A stretch of DNA of 64,000 bases from PGYR01 sp048267165 (GTDB lineage Bacteria > Bacteroidota > Ignavibacteria > Kapaibacteriales > UBA2268). Below, in pieces: positions 28,330 to 38,581 of this stretch; positions within the stretch are counted from its first letter, which is position 1, and each line of letters opens with the position of its first letter. Below the pieces are notes generated by a model. The model was given only the letters and a program-made list of their open reading frames with translations. It did no database searches and was not told where the DNA came from. The position numbers were made by a program, and so were the translations under genes. The stretch covers positions 33,482 to 97,481 of the forward strand of contig JBLWYD010000010.1 in NCBI GenBank assembly GCA_048267165.1, written 5' to 3'.

Positions 28330-28868
28330 TTCTGAAGTTCATTATTATACTTTTTATTTGCTAAATCTTTGAGCTGTTTTCTTATTCTATGTAGTCTTAC
28401 TTTTATATTATTTTCATTGTCACCAATTACGAATGAAATTTCTTGTATGGATAATTCATTCAGATAATAGAAGGTTATCAATGCCGAATCACTTTCAGAA
28501 AGTTCAGCTATTAACTCTCCAACTATTTCATTGTCAAACTGATGCTTCTGATACTCAAATTTACTATCTTTCTGTTTAAGATATGACTTCAAATTAAGAA
28601 AATTATTTTTCTTTCTGATAAAGTCAATGCACTTATTGTATGCAATCTTATAGAGCCAAGTAGATAGCTTACTCTTAGCTCCATCATAAGTTTTAAGAGC
28701 TTTGTATGCCTTATAAAAAGTTTCTTGCGAAACATCTCTAGCGTCCTCGGGATTACGAAGAATATTCATACATATAGAATAAACAAAGTTACTATGTTCA
28801 TTTACTATATGTCTGAATAACTCTTTATCGCCAGAATTTATTCGCTCTATTAGGTCTTTTTCTTCCAA
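28326..28868 (-). CDS. ECF-type RNA polymerase sigma factor
   Basis: 180 residues with sigma region 2 (NFVYSICMNILRNPEDARDVSQETFYKAYKAL, about 27-59) and region 4 (YLNELSIQEISFVIGDNENNIKVRLHRIRKQL, about 133-165). It has no sigma-1.1 or region 3, as in extracytoplasmic-function sigma factors. It lies between a small membrane protein upstream and a possible anti-sigma protein downstream, all close together, suggesting an envelope-responsive regulatory unit. Its target promoters are not known. Confidence 0.92.
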   Translation of the reverse strand: MEEKDLIERINSGDKELFRHIVNEHSNFVYSICMNILRNPEDARDVSQETFYKAYKALKTYDGAKSKLSTWLYKIAYNKCIDFIRKKNNFLNLKSYLKQKDSKFEYQKHQFDNEIVGELIAELSESDSALITFYYLNELSIQEISFVIGDNENNIKVRLHRIRKQLKDLANKKYNNELQK

Positions 28869-28880
28869 TTGGTAAAAGCC

Positions 28881-29228
28881 CTATTTACTATCTTTTCTGA
28901 TAATCTTTCTTTCGACTATAAATTCTGCAATCCAAAAAAGACCAGAGAATATGAATAAAGGAGGTGCTATATACATATCATCATTATACATATCCCCCAT
29001 TACAAACCCGACAAGAAGACCGACACCAAAACCTAACATTAATGCACCTATTCGTAGAGTCCAATAGACTAACTTGTCTTTTTTATCTCCATAGAAAAGT
29101 GAAGCGTCCATTTCTTTGTCTATTAGTGCTAACCTTTCTTTTGACCTAGTTCTCAAAAAGGTAAAAGCAATACCGAAAACCAAGAGGAAAAAAGTAAATG
29201 GAATAAACATTCCAGCAATATGTACCAT
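28881..29228 (-). CDS. Small membrane protein, DUF6249-like
   Basis: 115 residues with an N-terminal TM helix (about 9-25), a charged loop (RSKERLALIDKEMD) and further TM segments (about 57-75 and 90-107). The pattern looks like the DUF6249 family found beside ECF sigma genes in Bacteroidota; I recognise it only by layout and the KERLALIDKEMD-type loop. It is 12 nt upstream of the sigma factor gene and probably heads the operon. Function unknown. Confidence 0.65.
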   Translation of the reverse strand: MVHIAGMFIPFTFFLLVFGIAFTFLRTRSKERLALIDKEMDASLFYGDKKDKLVYWTLRIGALMLGFGVGLLVGFVMGDMYNDDMYIAPPLFIFSGLFWIAEFIVERKIIRKDSK

Positions 29229-29309
29229 AATAAAACTCTATAAGTTATTGATTGATTTTGATACTTAGACGGCTACCAAGAAAACTGGTTACAGAGACTA
29301 GATAATTAT

Positions 29310-29672
29310 TTAATAAATTTCGTGTTGAATGCGGAGTGCTTCTTGTAGGGCGAATATAAGGACTTCTTCATTTATATCTTCAATCCTCTGGTAAGTGAAG
29401 GCCTTTATCATTACTCTACCTTCGAATTCTAGTCCGGGAATATCATTCATATATTTGCCATTCCAAAAGCACAGATTTACTATTCCGTCTTTCTTGCAGT
29501 TTATATAGCATAGATTTTTGATATACTCGTAGAACGGAAGCCCGTAGCTGAATTTGAAAATCAACTTATCCGAGGAGTTGAGGATTACTCTGTCTAACTC
29601 TTCTACTATCTCCCTTTGAGAGCTATGTAGAGTGTCTAAGTACTCTTCTAAAAATTGAAATTTTACAGCCAT
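29310..29672 (-). CDS. DUF1801-family protein
   Basis: 120-residue soluble protein of the DUF1801/YdhG-like fold: LFSYGLPFYEY-type core (FKFSYGLPFYEY, near 40-52), YINCKKDGIVNLCFWNG and a C-terminal helix. These proteins have an iron-chaperone-like or frataxin-like fold, without an established common function. It overlaps the 3' end of corA by 10 nt and is the last gene of a three-gene set with CorA and a DUF2059 protein. Confidence 0.8.
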   Translation of the reverse strand: MAVKFQFLEEYLDTLHSSQREIVEELDRVILNSSDKLIFKFSYGLPFYEYIKNLCYINCKKDGIVNLCFWNGKYMNDIPGLEFEGRVMIKAFTYQRIEDINEEVLIFALQEALRIQHEIY

Positions 29673-30766
29673 TTCTTCTTTTTAAAATAAACCAACATAG
29701 CTCCGCCCATTAGTAACATTAGCCCCCAAGCACTAGCGTAGCCATATTCCCAGCTTAGTTCGGGCATATTATCGAAGTTCATACCATAAACCCCTGCTAC
29801 GAAAGTAATAGGGATGAATATAGTGGCAATAAGAGTTAGTACTTTCATTATCTCGTTCATCCGATTACTAACACCAGTCATATATACGTCTTTGAGGGAC
29901 GAGACGGTCTCTTTGAAAGTCTCAATAGTCTCTATAATCTGAATAGTATGGTCATATAGGTCTCTAAAGAATCGCTCTGTATCTACTGAGATTATTCCAA
30001 ACTCTGCCCTGTTTAGCTTGTTCACTACCTCACGAAGTGGATAAACGGAACGCCGCATATTTACAATCTGTTTTCTGTGTTGTTGAAGCTCATATAATAG
30101 TTTATTATCTGTATCTTCGAATAGTTTATCTTCCAATAGCTCTAACTTTTCGGCAATGTCTTCCATTACAACAAAGTAGTTATCTACTACAGCATCCATC
30201 AGAGCAAATAGCAAATAATCAGCATCTCGTTTTCGGATTCTACCATTAGTGTTTTTTATACGCCCCCTAACGTTATCAAATATATCACCTTTCTTCTCTT
30301 GAAATGATATCAGATAATTTGGACCAAGAATTAAACTTATTGGTTCTATATCTAGTATCCCATCATGAAGATACATCATCTTAAAGAATATTACCATATT
30401 GTCACCATAAATCTCGACCTTTGGTCTTTGTTCTATATTCAGTATATCTTCGAGAAGTAAGGAGTGCAATTTGAAATCTTTCCCTATTGTTTTGATAACA
30501 TCAACATCGTGAATCCCATCTACGTTAATCCATGAGATATTTTCGTTGCTCTTTTCTACATGTGCATCGGAAACATTTTCTAGTATAAAGCTATCATAAT
30601 GCTCCTCACTGTACCTGATTACTGATATCTCAACTGGTACATCAACTACTTCACCCGTATATATAAGCGAGCCGGGGGCTTTTCCTACTAACTCTTTTTG
30701 ACGACTTATTTTCTTAGTTAATTTGAGAGGATTTATACTATTTAGAATTTCATTTGCTTTCTTCAT
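29663..30766 (-). CDS. corA: Magnesium/cobalt transporter CorA
   Basis: Pentameric Mg2+/Co2+ channel of the inner membrane, 367 residues. The large N-terminal cytoplasmic domain is followed by two C-terminal TM helices, with the signature YGMNFDNMPEL at the pore mouth and a basic tail (KKKKWL). I chose the ATG at 30766, preceded by GGAAAG; an in-frame TTG one codon upstream (30769) is less likely. It overlaps the upstream DUF2059 gene by about 17 nt and the downstream DUF1801 gene by 10 nt, so translation is probably coupled. Confidence 0.95.
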   Translation of the reverse strand: MKKANEILNSINPLKLTKKISRQKELVGKAPGSLIYTGEVVDVPVEISVIRYSEEHYDSFILENVSDAHVEKSNENISWINVDGIHDVDVIKTIGKDFKLHSLLLEDILNIEQRPKVEIYGDNMVIFFKMMYLHDGILDIEPISLILGPNYLISFQEKKGDIFDNVRGRIKNTNGRIRKRDADYLLFALMDAVVDNYFVVMEDIAEKLELLEDKLFEDTDNKLLYELQQHRKQIVNMRRSVYPLREVVNKLNRAEFGIISVDTERFFRDLYDHTIQIIETIETFKETVSSLKDVYMTGVSNRMNEIMKVLTLIATIFIPITFVAGVYGMNFDNMPELSWEYGYASAWGLMLLMGGAMLVYFKKKKWL

Positions 30767-31187
30767 CAACCATACTTTCCAATTTTGAATAAATCTTCTC
30801 TGACCATAACTCAGCCGATAGCATTATATCATTACTTAATTGATCGGCATTTTTTAGCATTTTTATTCCAATATCAGATTTGTAGAATTGGATTATTGCT
30901 TTTATATCATCTTCCGAATAGTATGACACATATAGTTCTCGTACTTGTATCATATAATCATTTTTGAAAGAATCTATATACGCATCTTTTATTTCTTGAT
31001 AATTTTCTATATCTGGACTAAACTGAAAATACTCTAACACTTCGGCAGCTATGTCGCCTATATTAACATCTTTCATTTCGGTGATTTCTATTAGCTCATC
31101 TGCTAGTTTCAGGTGGCTTTCTGTATATTCTATTGAAAAGACTGAGTTAAATCCGATTAAAAAGAAGACAATTATAATATATTTCAT
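30750..31187 (-). CDS. DUF2059-family exported protein
   Basis: 145 residues with an N-terminal signal peptide (cleavage near FNSVFS-I). The C-terminal DUF2059 pattern is clear: VRELYVSYYSEDDIKAIIQFYKSDIGIKML. DUF2059 proteins are periplasmic helical proteins of unknown function. The 3' end overlaps corA, so it is likely part of the same operon. A link to metal transport is contextual only. Confidence 0.85.
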   Translation of the reverse strand: MKYIIIVFFLIGFNSVFSIEYTESHLKLADELIEITEMKDVNIGDIAAEVLEYFQFSPDIENYQEIKDAYIDSFKNDYMIQVRELYVSYYSEDDIKAIIQFYKSDIGIKMLKNADQLSNDIMLSAELWSEKIYSKLESMVDEESK

Positions 31188-31260
31188 AATAATTTGGTTG
31201 GTTTATTAGAGTGATGTTTACAAGATAAGAATTGAAAAGATAGAATACAAAAAATAAAAA

Positions 31261-31293
31261 AAGCCCTAGAACTAAAAAATAGTTCTAGGGCTT
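31261..31293. terminator. Terminator after the M16 peptidase gene
   Basis: A perfect 13-bp stem AAGCCCTAGAACT / AGTTCTAGGGCTT with an A-rich loop and flank lies 32 nt past the M16 stop and before the DUF2059 gene. The T-run is on the minus strand. Confidence 0.85.
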
Positions 31294-31324
31294 ATAAATT
31301 TAACTTTATATAAGTAATTTATGA

Positions 31325-34147
31325 TTACTTAGTATCTTCAGGAGCAAGTACAAATGACTTTACACTTTTGTAGTTAAGGTACTTTTTCGCTGCATTTCTA
31401 ATATCTTCTTTAGTTAGTTTTTCAACTACATTTAAGTAATTATCTACATCTTTTAGATTTTCACCATACCAAAGAGAATTATAAATCCAAGCACTCCAAG
31501 TATTATTATCTTTTTGAGCTAACTCAAAATCTCTTCTCTGAGTTTCTTTGATTTTCGTCATGTTTTCATCAGAAATCAATTCTTTTTGTAGTTCTTCTAC
31601 TATCATTTTAGTGTCAGCTTTTAGCTCATCTACTCTATTAGGGTCACAACCAAAAGTAACTATTATGTAGCTTTCTTGGTGAGGGTATTTGTCATAACTA
31701 GAGTAAGCACTTACGTTATAAACGCCACCTTTTTCTTCACGAAGTTGCTCTCTAAGTCTGATACCTAATACTTTATCTAATGATTGTATTAGTTGTCTAT
31801 TCTTTTGATTATACTCAAATTCATCAGATGTGAAAGCCATAATAACACGGCTATTTTGGTCAATACCTTTTTTGAATACTTTATTGAAAGAACCTTTAGG
31901 CATTCTTGCACCTAGGTCTTTCCAATTCTCAGGTTTGTCAGTTCCATTCAATGAACCAATATACTTAGCAACTAATTCTTCGAAATTTACTTTGTCCAAA
32001 TTACCTGTGAAGATAAAGTTGAAATCACCAGCATTAGCAAATCTAGACTTGTAAATTCTCATTGCTTCGTCTTTATTAACTTTTGCAAGGTCTTCTTCAG
32101 TAAGTGGTTTTGAACGTGGGTGGTATCCAGAAAGTATATAACCAACTGAATCACCAAGTACTGACTGCGGATTTCTCTTAGAGTTAATCAAAGCATCTGT
32201 TCTTTTCGCTTTCCAAGATTGGAATGATTGGTCATCAATTCTCGGATTAGTGAAATACAAGTGAAGTAATTGAAGCATTTCTTCAAACTCTTCAGTATTA
32301 GATGAACCTCTAAAACCTTCAGTTAACTCACCGATATTAGGGCTAACATTGAAGTTTTTACTTGACATCATTTTCATCAGTGTTACTATGTCGAAGTCTG
32401 AAATACCTGAGCTATTAACTAACTCATCAGCAAATCTTCCAGACACGAAATCTTTATCAGACATCAATGACGAACCACCTTTACTAAATGCTCTGATTGT
32501 AATTTCATCATCTTTGAAATCAGTGTTTTTGAAATATACACTAGCACCGTTTGATAATTTTATCATTTTCACATCTTGAGGTAAATCTTTTTTGCTTACT
32601 ACTTTACCAGGAGTAACAGACTTATCGAAAAGAGGTTTATCGTTTACTTCCTCAGTGTAAGCATCTATATTTTTAGAAGTAATTTCTTTATAAACTGCAG
32701 CGAAATCTTCCTTAGTAGGAACATTAGTAGCTGCTTCTGGCAATGAGATAGTAGCTATATAATTATTATCATCTATGTAAGTAGCCAATCTAGCGTTTAC
32801 TTCTTTAGTAGTGATAGTTGGTAATATCTGATTAACAAATGCGTACTCATAAGCGATACCTGGTACAGCTTCATTAGCTAAAAAGTGTCTTACTAATTCG
32901 CTACCCAAATCGCTTGATTCAGTATTATTTTTCTCTTGGTACATTTGTTTGTAATTAGAGATTATATTTTCTTTCATTCTAGCTAATTCAGATTCTGTGA
33001 TACCGTGTTTAGTAGCTCTCATAGTCTCTGTTAGTAATACATCAGCTGCTTTCTTGTACTCATTACCCTTAGCTACAGCTATCAAACTGAAATCCTCAGC
33101 ACCCATAGAACCTCTATAGCCAGCTCTTGAGAATTGGTATGGAGGATCAGCCGAAAGGCTTTGCTCTGCTAATCTTTCGTTCAAAGCACCACCAGCGATT
33201 TGATCGATTATATTAGTTCTATACTCTCCGTAAGAACCATTTGCTTCTTTACCCGGTCTTCTATAAGTCAAAGAAACAGTAGGGAAAGGCAACTCTTTGT
33301 CAGTTACAACTGAAGTCAAAGGCATCTTGTTTTCAGGTAAGCTATATTTTTCTGGTTGTGGTGCGTTCTTTGCAGCTGGAATACTACCGAAGTATTTCTT
33401 CACGTATTTTTCCATTTTATCTACGTCTATATCACCAACTATGATTACAGCCATCAAATCTGGTCTGTACCATTTCTTGTAGAAATTTCTAAATTCTTCA
33501 TGACCAGAGCTTCTAAGTAAAGTAGTATCACCAATTGGTAATCTATTTTTGTATTTTGAGTTGTAGAAAGATACTTCTTTGTGTGCATCAAACATTCTAG
33601 TCTGAACTCCACCTCTTAGGCGAGCTTCTTCTATTATAACTCCTCTTTCATCGTCTATATCTTTATCAGCGAACGTAACTTTGTGAGCCCAGTTCTCTAA
33701 GATTTGGATACCAGTTTCTAGAACTTTATCATCATCAGCTGGTAGCTCTAACATATATACAGTTTCATCGAAACTAGTATAAGCATTTAAGTGAGCACCG
33801 AACTTTACACCATTCTTTTCTAGATAGTTTATAAGCTCAGACTTAGGGAAATCTTCAGTCCCGTTGAAACACATGTGCTCTACGAAGTGAGCCATACCTT
33901 GTTGAATATCAGTTTCGTCAACAGCACCAATTTTTACTGGCATTCTAAGTGAAACTCTGTTCTCTGGCTTGTTGTTTTTAAGTATAAAATACTCCAAACC
34001 GTTCTCGAATTTTCCAGTTCTGATATCATTTCTTAATGGGAAAACTTCGTCAAGAGAGCCGTACTTTACGGTAGGTAGTTCTTCTGCACTAACATTTAGC
34101 TGTGCAAACAGAGCTACGAAAAGTAGTAAATGGGCGAATAATTTCAT
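31325..34147 (-). CDS. Periplasmic M16 (insulinase-type) zinc metallopeptidase
   Basis: 940 residues with a signal peptide (cleavage near NVSA-EE). The inverted zinc motif HFVEH (His87, Glu90, His91) defines the active N-terminal M16 half. The glutamate ligand lies later, in the DERGVIIEEARLR stretch. The C-terminal half has the M16 fold without an HxxEH, as in two-domain pitrilysin-like enzymes that form a closed chamber for peptides. It has its own terminator and is separated from neighbours, so it is likely monocistronic. Confidence 0.93.
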   Translation of the reverse strand: MKLFAHLLLFVALFAQLNVSAEELPTVKYGSLDEVFPLRNDIRTGKFENGLEYFILKNNKPENRVSLRMPVKIGAVDETDIQQGMAHFVEHMCFNGTEDFPKSELINYLEKNGVKFGAHLNAYTSFDETVYMLELPADDDKVLETGIQILENWAHKVTFADKDIDDERGVIIEEARLRGGVQTRMFDAHKEVSFYNSKYKNRLPIGDTTLLRSSGHEEFRNFYKKWYRPDLMAVIIVGDIDVDKMEKYVKKYFGSIPAAKNAPQPEKYSLPENKMPLTSVVTDKELPFPTVSLTYRRPGKEANGSYGEYRTNIIDQIAGGALNERLAEQSLSADPPYQFSRAGYRGSMGAEDFSLIAVAKGNEYKKAADVLLTETMRATKHGITESELARMKENIISNYKQMYQEKNNTESSDLGSELVRHFLANEAVPGIAYEYAFVNQILPTITTKEVNARLATYIDDNNYIATISLPEAATNVPTKEDFAAVYKEITSKNIDAYTEEVNDKPLFDKSVTPGKVVSKKDLPQDVKMIKLSNGASVYFKNTDFKDDEITIRAFSKGGSSLMSDKDFVSGRFADELVNSSGISDFDIVTLMKMMSSKNFNVSPNIGELTEGFRGSSNTEEFEEMLQLLHLYFTNPRIDDQSFQSWKAKRTDALINSKRNPQSVLGDSVGYILSGYHPRSKPLTEEDLAKVNKDEAMRIYKSRFANAGDFNFIFTGNLDKVNFEELVAKYIGSLNGTDKPENWKDLGARMPKGSFNKVFKKGIDQNSRVIMAFTSDEFEYNQKNRQLIQSLDKVLGIRLREQLREEKGGVYNVSAYSSYDKYPHQESYIIVTFGCDPNRVDELKADTKMIVEELQKELISDENMTKIKETQRRDFELAQKDNNTWSAWIYNSLWYGENLKDVDNYLNVVEKLTKEDIRNAAKKYLNYKSVKSFVLAPEDTK

Positions 34148-34230
34148 TCTAATCCTCTAAATATAAAATAATTAAATTGTTTTTTGTCAGCTTCTATTTG
34201 TAATTACAACAAAATAGGCAAAAAGTTACA

Positions 34231-35091
34231 TTAACCACGTTGCGTGATTATAACTCCAGCAATAATGAGCACACCTGCTACTACAAAGTTAGCATTTATT
34301 GCATTATCTAGTATAAAATAGGCTAAAATTGTTGTCAATACTGGTTGTATATTGTTAAATACAGACACTTTTGAAGCTTCTATTTTCTGTAGTGCATAGT
34401 ACCAAAGTGTATAACCAACCCCTGAAGTGATTGCTCCTATGTAGAAAATCTGCCACCAGTTTTTCGCAGAAATGTCTGAAAAAGCATATTCAACTGGATG
34501 GAAATGAAAGATTGGAAGAAATAATATCAGTCCAAAAATCATTGCTATTCCAGTCGTGAATATAGCACCGTACTTCTCAGCTAATTGCTTACCTAATATA
34601 GTATAGAATGCCCAAGATAATGACGCTATAAGTGCTAGTAAATCACCTTTTGTGGATAGGTTGTTTATATCAAAACCTTTGTTCAACAAAAGCAAAACTG
34701 TCCCAATTACAGCAACAGCTATACCCAATAACTTAAGTTTCGTTGTCTTTTCTTTGAAAAATGAGACAGATATAATAAGCACAAAAGCAGGAACAAGTGA
34801 ATAAGCAAAAGCAACATTGGGCGCTTCTGTTAGTTCCAGTGAACTTAGGAAGAGGAATTGATTAATTGGTATATTGAGTAATCCAATAAGGACGAATCTC
34901 ATCCAATCTTTTCGCTCCACTTTTTTGAAAGTATCTCTTTTGAAAAGTAGTACGATTGCGTATAAAGTCGAGACTAATAATGCTCTATAAAAAAGAGCAA
35001 CTGGTGCGGGGATTTCTGCTGTTAATGTTTTGGCGACTATATGAGTACCCGAAGCTATTAACTGCTGCAATAGTAATAATATGTATATCAA
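34231..35091 (-). CDS. EamA/DMT-family transporter
   Basis: 286 residues with ten predicted TM helices in two EamA repeats (about 1-135 and 145-286). The second repeat shows ALIASLSWAFYTILGKQLAEKYGA and GAITSGVGYTLWYYALQKIEASKVS, typical of drug/metabolite exporters such as RhaT/YdcZ relatives. Substrate cannot be told. Its start overlaps the glycosyltransferase stop by 4 nt. Confidence 0.9.
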   Translation of the reverse strand: MIYILLLLQQLIASGTHIVAKTLTAEIPAPVALFYRALLVSTLYAIVLLFKRDTFKKVERKDWMRFVLIGLLNIPINQFLFLSSLELTEAPNVAFAYSLVPAFVLIISVSFFKEKTTKLKLLGIAVAVIGTVLLLLNKGFDINNLSTKGDLLALIASLSWAFYTILGKQLAEKYGAIFTTGIAMIFGLILFLPIFHFHPVEYAFSDISAKNWWQIFYIGAITSGVGYTLWYYALQKIEASKVSVFNNIQPVLTTILAYFILDNAINANFVVAGVLIIAGVIITQRG

Positions 35092-36200
35092 CTATATACC
35101 TTCAGAATTTCTACTTCTTGAGTTTCGTAATTGTATTTTTCTCTAATATTCACTGTATTCTCTTTGTAATTATGTCTTGTTGAGTTGTCACTCATTTTTT
35201 GAATAGCTGATTGTAGCTCGGCAGTTTCAACTTTATCGATGACTATCCCAATTTTCTCATTTTCTACAATTTCTCTCATTGTCTTCTGATTAGAAGTAAT
35301 AACAGGAATAGCCGATTGTATGAATTCGAAAAGCTTATTAGGTAATGCATTCTGATAAGAAATGCTTGTATCTTCGAATAGGACTAATCCAATATCGGCT
35401 GACATAGTAGCTCTACTCAATTCATCATAAGGTATGAGTCCAGTGAAATGGACTTTAGATTCTAATCCTTCCTTAATCACCAATTCTTTAAGAGAATCTA
35501 AGTACTCTCCCCCACCTATTAAAACTAAATCTGCGAAGTCAATATCTTTCATAACTGTAACCATAGTATCTAATCCACGCCCCTCTAGCACCCAACCTTG
35601 GTAGAGTAAAACTAGCTTGTCTTGACTAATATGGAACTGCTTCCTCAGGAAATTACTTTCTTCAAGCTTTTGCTTCGGAGGAAGGTTTTTGATTGTATGG
35701 TATGGAATAGAATGCGTAAATAGCTTTTTCAGATAAGTAGAATCAACATCAGCTGTTACCATTATCTTATCTACATAAGTTACTAGATACTTCTCGCGTA
35801 ATTCGAGTAATTTCCTTGCAAACGGTCTGTCTTTCAATGAGTTTAGTTGAGAGTATATCTCGCGTGAATCATATACTAATTTCGCCTTATTTCTCATCTT
35901 CAAAGACTTAGCGGCAGCAAGAGAATAGAAATCTCCAGCGTGAACGAATTTACCTGACAGCTTAAGTTTTTTAATACATTTAGTGAATTCTTTTTGAGAA
36001 TGACGGACTTTCTGATTTAGATTTATCTTGCAAGCGAAATAGTCACTCTCATCGATATAATCGGGTATAACTCCATGGTCAGGAGTAATTAGAGCTACGG
36101 TTCTTTTGTACTTGATAAGTGTTTTGACAAGGTTTATAGTCCTAGCATCGAGTGTAGGATTAGCAAAACAAATTATTATTACGTCGTAGTTATTTCTCAT
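35088..36200 (-). CDS. Glycosyltransferase, GT4-like
   Basis: 370 residues with a GT-B layout: an N-terminal half with a Rossmann-like start (YDVIIICFANPTLDARTINLVKTL) and a C-terminal half with the GT4 pattern LVLIGGGEYLDSLKELV, FTGLIPYDELSRATMSADIGLVLFED and ALPNKLFEFIQSAIPVI. The late Glu in the FE motif is the usual donor-binding residue. It would transfer a sugar in surface polysaccharide or glycolipid synthesis; no other polysaccharide genes are near. It sits between the BNR-like T9SS protein (17 nt upstream) and the DMT transporter, in one run. Confidence 0.9.
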   Translation of the reverse strand: MRNNYDVIIICFANPTLDARTINLVKTLIKYKRTVALITPDHGVIPDYIDESDYFACKINLNQKVRHSQKEFTKCIKKLKLSGKFVHAGDFYSLAAAKSLKMRNKAKLVYDSREIYSQLNSLKDRPFARKLLELREKYLVTYVDKIMVTADVDSTYLKKLFTHSIPYHTIKNLPPKQKLEESNFLRKQFHISQDKLVLLYQGWVLEGRGLDTMVTVMKDIDFADLVLIGGGEYLDSLKELVIKEGLESKVHFTGLIPYDELSRATMSADIGLVLFEDTSISYQNALPNKLFEFIQSAIPVITSNQKTMREIVENEKIGIVIDKVETAELQSAIQKMSDNSTRHNYKENTVNIREKYNYETQEVEILKVYS

Positions 36201-36217
36201 CGGGCAAATTTAACTAC

Positions 36218-38581
36218 TTAGCGAGTTATAACAATAGGTTTTGATTCAGTATTCTCATTTCCTTCTATTACTATAAAGTAAATACCTGTTTGAAGCGTTT
36301 GTTCAGAGATGTATTCACCTCTCTCTAACTTTCCATTTGAGTAATACTCAACTTCTGATATTCTTCTGTTCAACTCACCTACTTTTATACCTTTGCTATC
36401 GTATAAATAAACTTTCATATCCACTTTTTCATCTGGTGTGAACTCCATATAGCTGAGGGCTACGAATTCATTACTAGGGTTAGGATATGGCGCTGAGCTC
36501 TCGAAAATATGGTTTTTATCTAAACTTATTGATGTAAAAGTCCAAGGTACATCACATTTGGAAATTGCTTTGAATGAGAAAGGTTCTACTACCCCATCAA
36601 TTTTGAAAAAGTGAGGACTACAATTATCAGGAATTTCAACTATATCTTCGAAATAACCAATAGAATCTCCATTAAAACAAATCTCGAATTCAGCAGTTTC
36701 AAATGGACCTAGACGCGGTAAATCACTAGGGGGAGCAGCAAAATAATATTTGTCTTTCAGCTTTATCAGTTGTATTTGATAATATTCATTTGATGTATTT
36801 GTAATACTAACTTTCTGGCAATTCGACTTACTTATAGTAAGCGTATCAAATGTGAATGGCTCAGTTACCGTATATTCGATTGAGAGTCTATTAGAATCAA
36901 TCCTAACTGTTACAAAGAATGACGCTGATGAATCGATACAGCCAAATTCAGATATTGCAACTAATTTATACCCACCTTCTTCTTTTACTGTTACTACTTT
37001 TTCATTTGATATTAATTGCGAAGAATCATTGTACCAACGGTAAGCACTATGATCGAATTCGGATTGCAAAAGAATAGAATCCCCTATACAAAAGTTGTTT
37101 TTAGCTAATGGGATTATATTAGGTTTAGGAAGCGGATTGATTATTACTTCTATAGAGTCGTATTTTATACAGCCATCAGGGCTAGTTGTTTGCACCACAT
37201 AGTTACCAGTCTCATATACATCTATATATGAAGTAGTATCGCCACTGCTCCATAAATAGCTTTGATAAATTGTATCAACCGAAATACGAACTGTGTCACC
37301 GACACAAAGATAATCAGAACTGCTAGATAGAATCTCGGGCGTGTAATCAGGATAGTATATTACTTCAAAGTCGTAAATAAAAGCAGTGTCACAAGGGCTA
37401 GCATAAGCGATAGCTCTATACTCACCATCATCACCTGTATAATACGAATCCCCTCTTCCGCAATTTGTCCAAACCGTATTTGGAAGTGAGTCCGGTGGTT
37501 GAATATTTAGTTCAGCTATTTCACCACGACAAATATAAACTGTATCTCTGGAAATAACTTTATTGACCTCTGTTACATTACGAGTCCTAAAAACATTATC
37601 ACCAACAACCCAACCAGTTGTATCATCTATGAAAAATATATCGTCCAAATCACCATCAATACCACAGTTCAAATTTTCCCAATTATTACCAGCATCACAA
37701 GTGAAGAAAACTGATTTTTTAAATCCACATACCCATCCTGATGTCTTATTAACTAGAAAAGACCCAAACATATCTTTACCAAAACCTAAATCTCTAATCT
37801 GTATATTTTTTCCCTTGTCAGTAGTAAATAGCATACCACCATAGCCATCAGCCCCTCCGCAACCTTCGGAGATTGGAATTATAAACGATGAATCTTGGTA
37901 GGAAAGTTCTTCTGCCCAATCTATATTACCTGTTTCAAAGTCTATGTCCCAGTTGTCACCATAATCGGTTGTTTCCCAAACATATCCAGATGAAATCGCT
38001 TGACCATATCCAGTAGCTCCGTCTATATGAACATCGGAAAGCTTAGTTCCGCCTTGAACTCGGTATTCTTTAGTAGCCCATGTCTGTCCACCATTTGTAG
38101 TTTTAAAGAACAATTGATAATCGCAACCAGTTAAGCCAGCCAAAACAACCCCATTATCATCATCGTAGAAATAACAGCCCCATATACTATAGAATTTTCC
38201 TATCTGAGGTGATATATCAGTCCAACTAAGTCCACCGTCAATTGACTTATAGACAGCACCAGCTGTTAATTTATTATCATTCCCACCAGATGTATAACCT
38301 ATATTAGGCGATGTGAAATGAATACTCTCTAATTGTATTGAATTATTAGGATCAACATTAACTGTTTCCCAATTATTACCACCGTCTTTTGTAAATGATA
38401 CCTGACTATTATTACCGCAAATCCACCCCAAGTTCCTGTCACTCGGCAAAAAGAAGACATCAAGGTAGGCATTTGAAGAATATCTATCAGGTATATTTAC
38501 CTTCTCCCATTTATTCAGCCACTGCGATTGGACTAGAATAGGGATAAGGAATAATATTATATATAGAATTTTTGATTTCAT
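36218..38581 (-). CDS. T9SS-sorted protein with YCF48/BNR-like propeller and Ig-like domains
   Basis: 787 residues with a signal peptide (VQSQ-WLNK). The N-terminal 300 residues hold BNR/YCF48-like beta-propeller blades (SFTKDGGNNWETV, YKSIDGGLSWTDIS, FKTTNGGQTWATKE, TTDYGDNWDID, FTTDKGKN, CDAGNNWENL). Two Ig-like units follow with the pattern CVGDTVRISV / CIGDSILLQSE and YLWSSGDT / YRWYNDSSQ. The C-terminus has the type IX sorting signal PYPNPSNEFVAL and GIYFIVIEGNE. Such proteins are exported to the surface; the ligand is unknown. It is first in a run with the glycosyltransferase and DMT transporter. Confidence 0.88.
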   Translation of the reverse strand: MKSKILYIILFLIPILVQSQWLNKWEKVNIPDRYSSNAYLDVFFLPSDRNLGWICGNNSQVSFTKDGGNNWETVNVDPNNSIQLESIHFTSPNIGYTSGGNDNKLTAGAVYKSIDGGLSWTDISPQIGKFYSIWGCYFYDDDNGVVLAGLTGCDYQLFFKTTNGGQTWATKEYRVQGGTKLSDVHIDGATGYGQAISSGYVWETTDYGDNWDIDFETGNIDWAEELSYQDSSFIIPISEGCGGADGYGGMLFTTDKGKNIQIRDLGFGKDMFGSFLVNKTSGWVCGFKKSVFFTCDAGNNWENLNCGIDGDLDDIFFIDDTTGWVVGDNVFRTRNVTEVNKVISRDTVYICRGEIAELNIQPPDSLPNTVWTNCGRGDSYYTGDDGEYRAIAYASPCDTAFIYDFEVIYYPDYTPEILSSSSDYLCVGDTVRISVDTIYQSYLWSSGDTTSYIDVYETGNYVVQTTSPDGCIKYDSIEVIINPLPKPNIIPLAKNNFCIGDSILLQSEFDHSAYRWYNDSSQLISNEKVVTVKEEGGYKLVAISEFGCIDSSASFFVTVRIDSNRLSIEYTVTEPFTFDTLTISKSNCQKVSITNTSNEYYQIQLIKLKDKYYFAAPPSDLPRLGPFETAEFEICFNGDSIGYFEDIVEIPDNCSPHFFKIDGVVEPFSFKAISKCDVPWTFTSISLDKNHIFESSAPYPNPSNEFVALSYMEFTPDEKVDMKVYLYDSKGIKVGELNRRISEVEYYSNGKLERGEYISEQTLQTGIYFIVIEGNENTESKPIVITR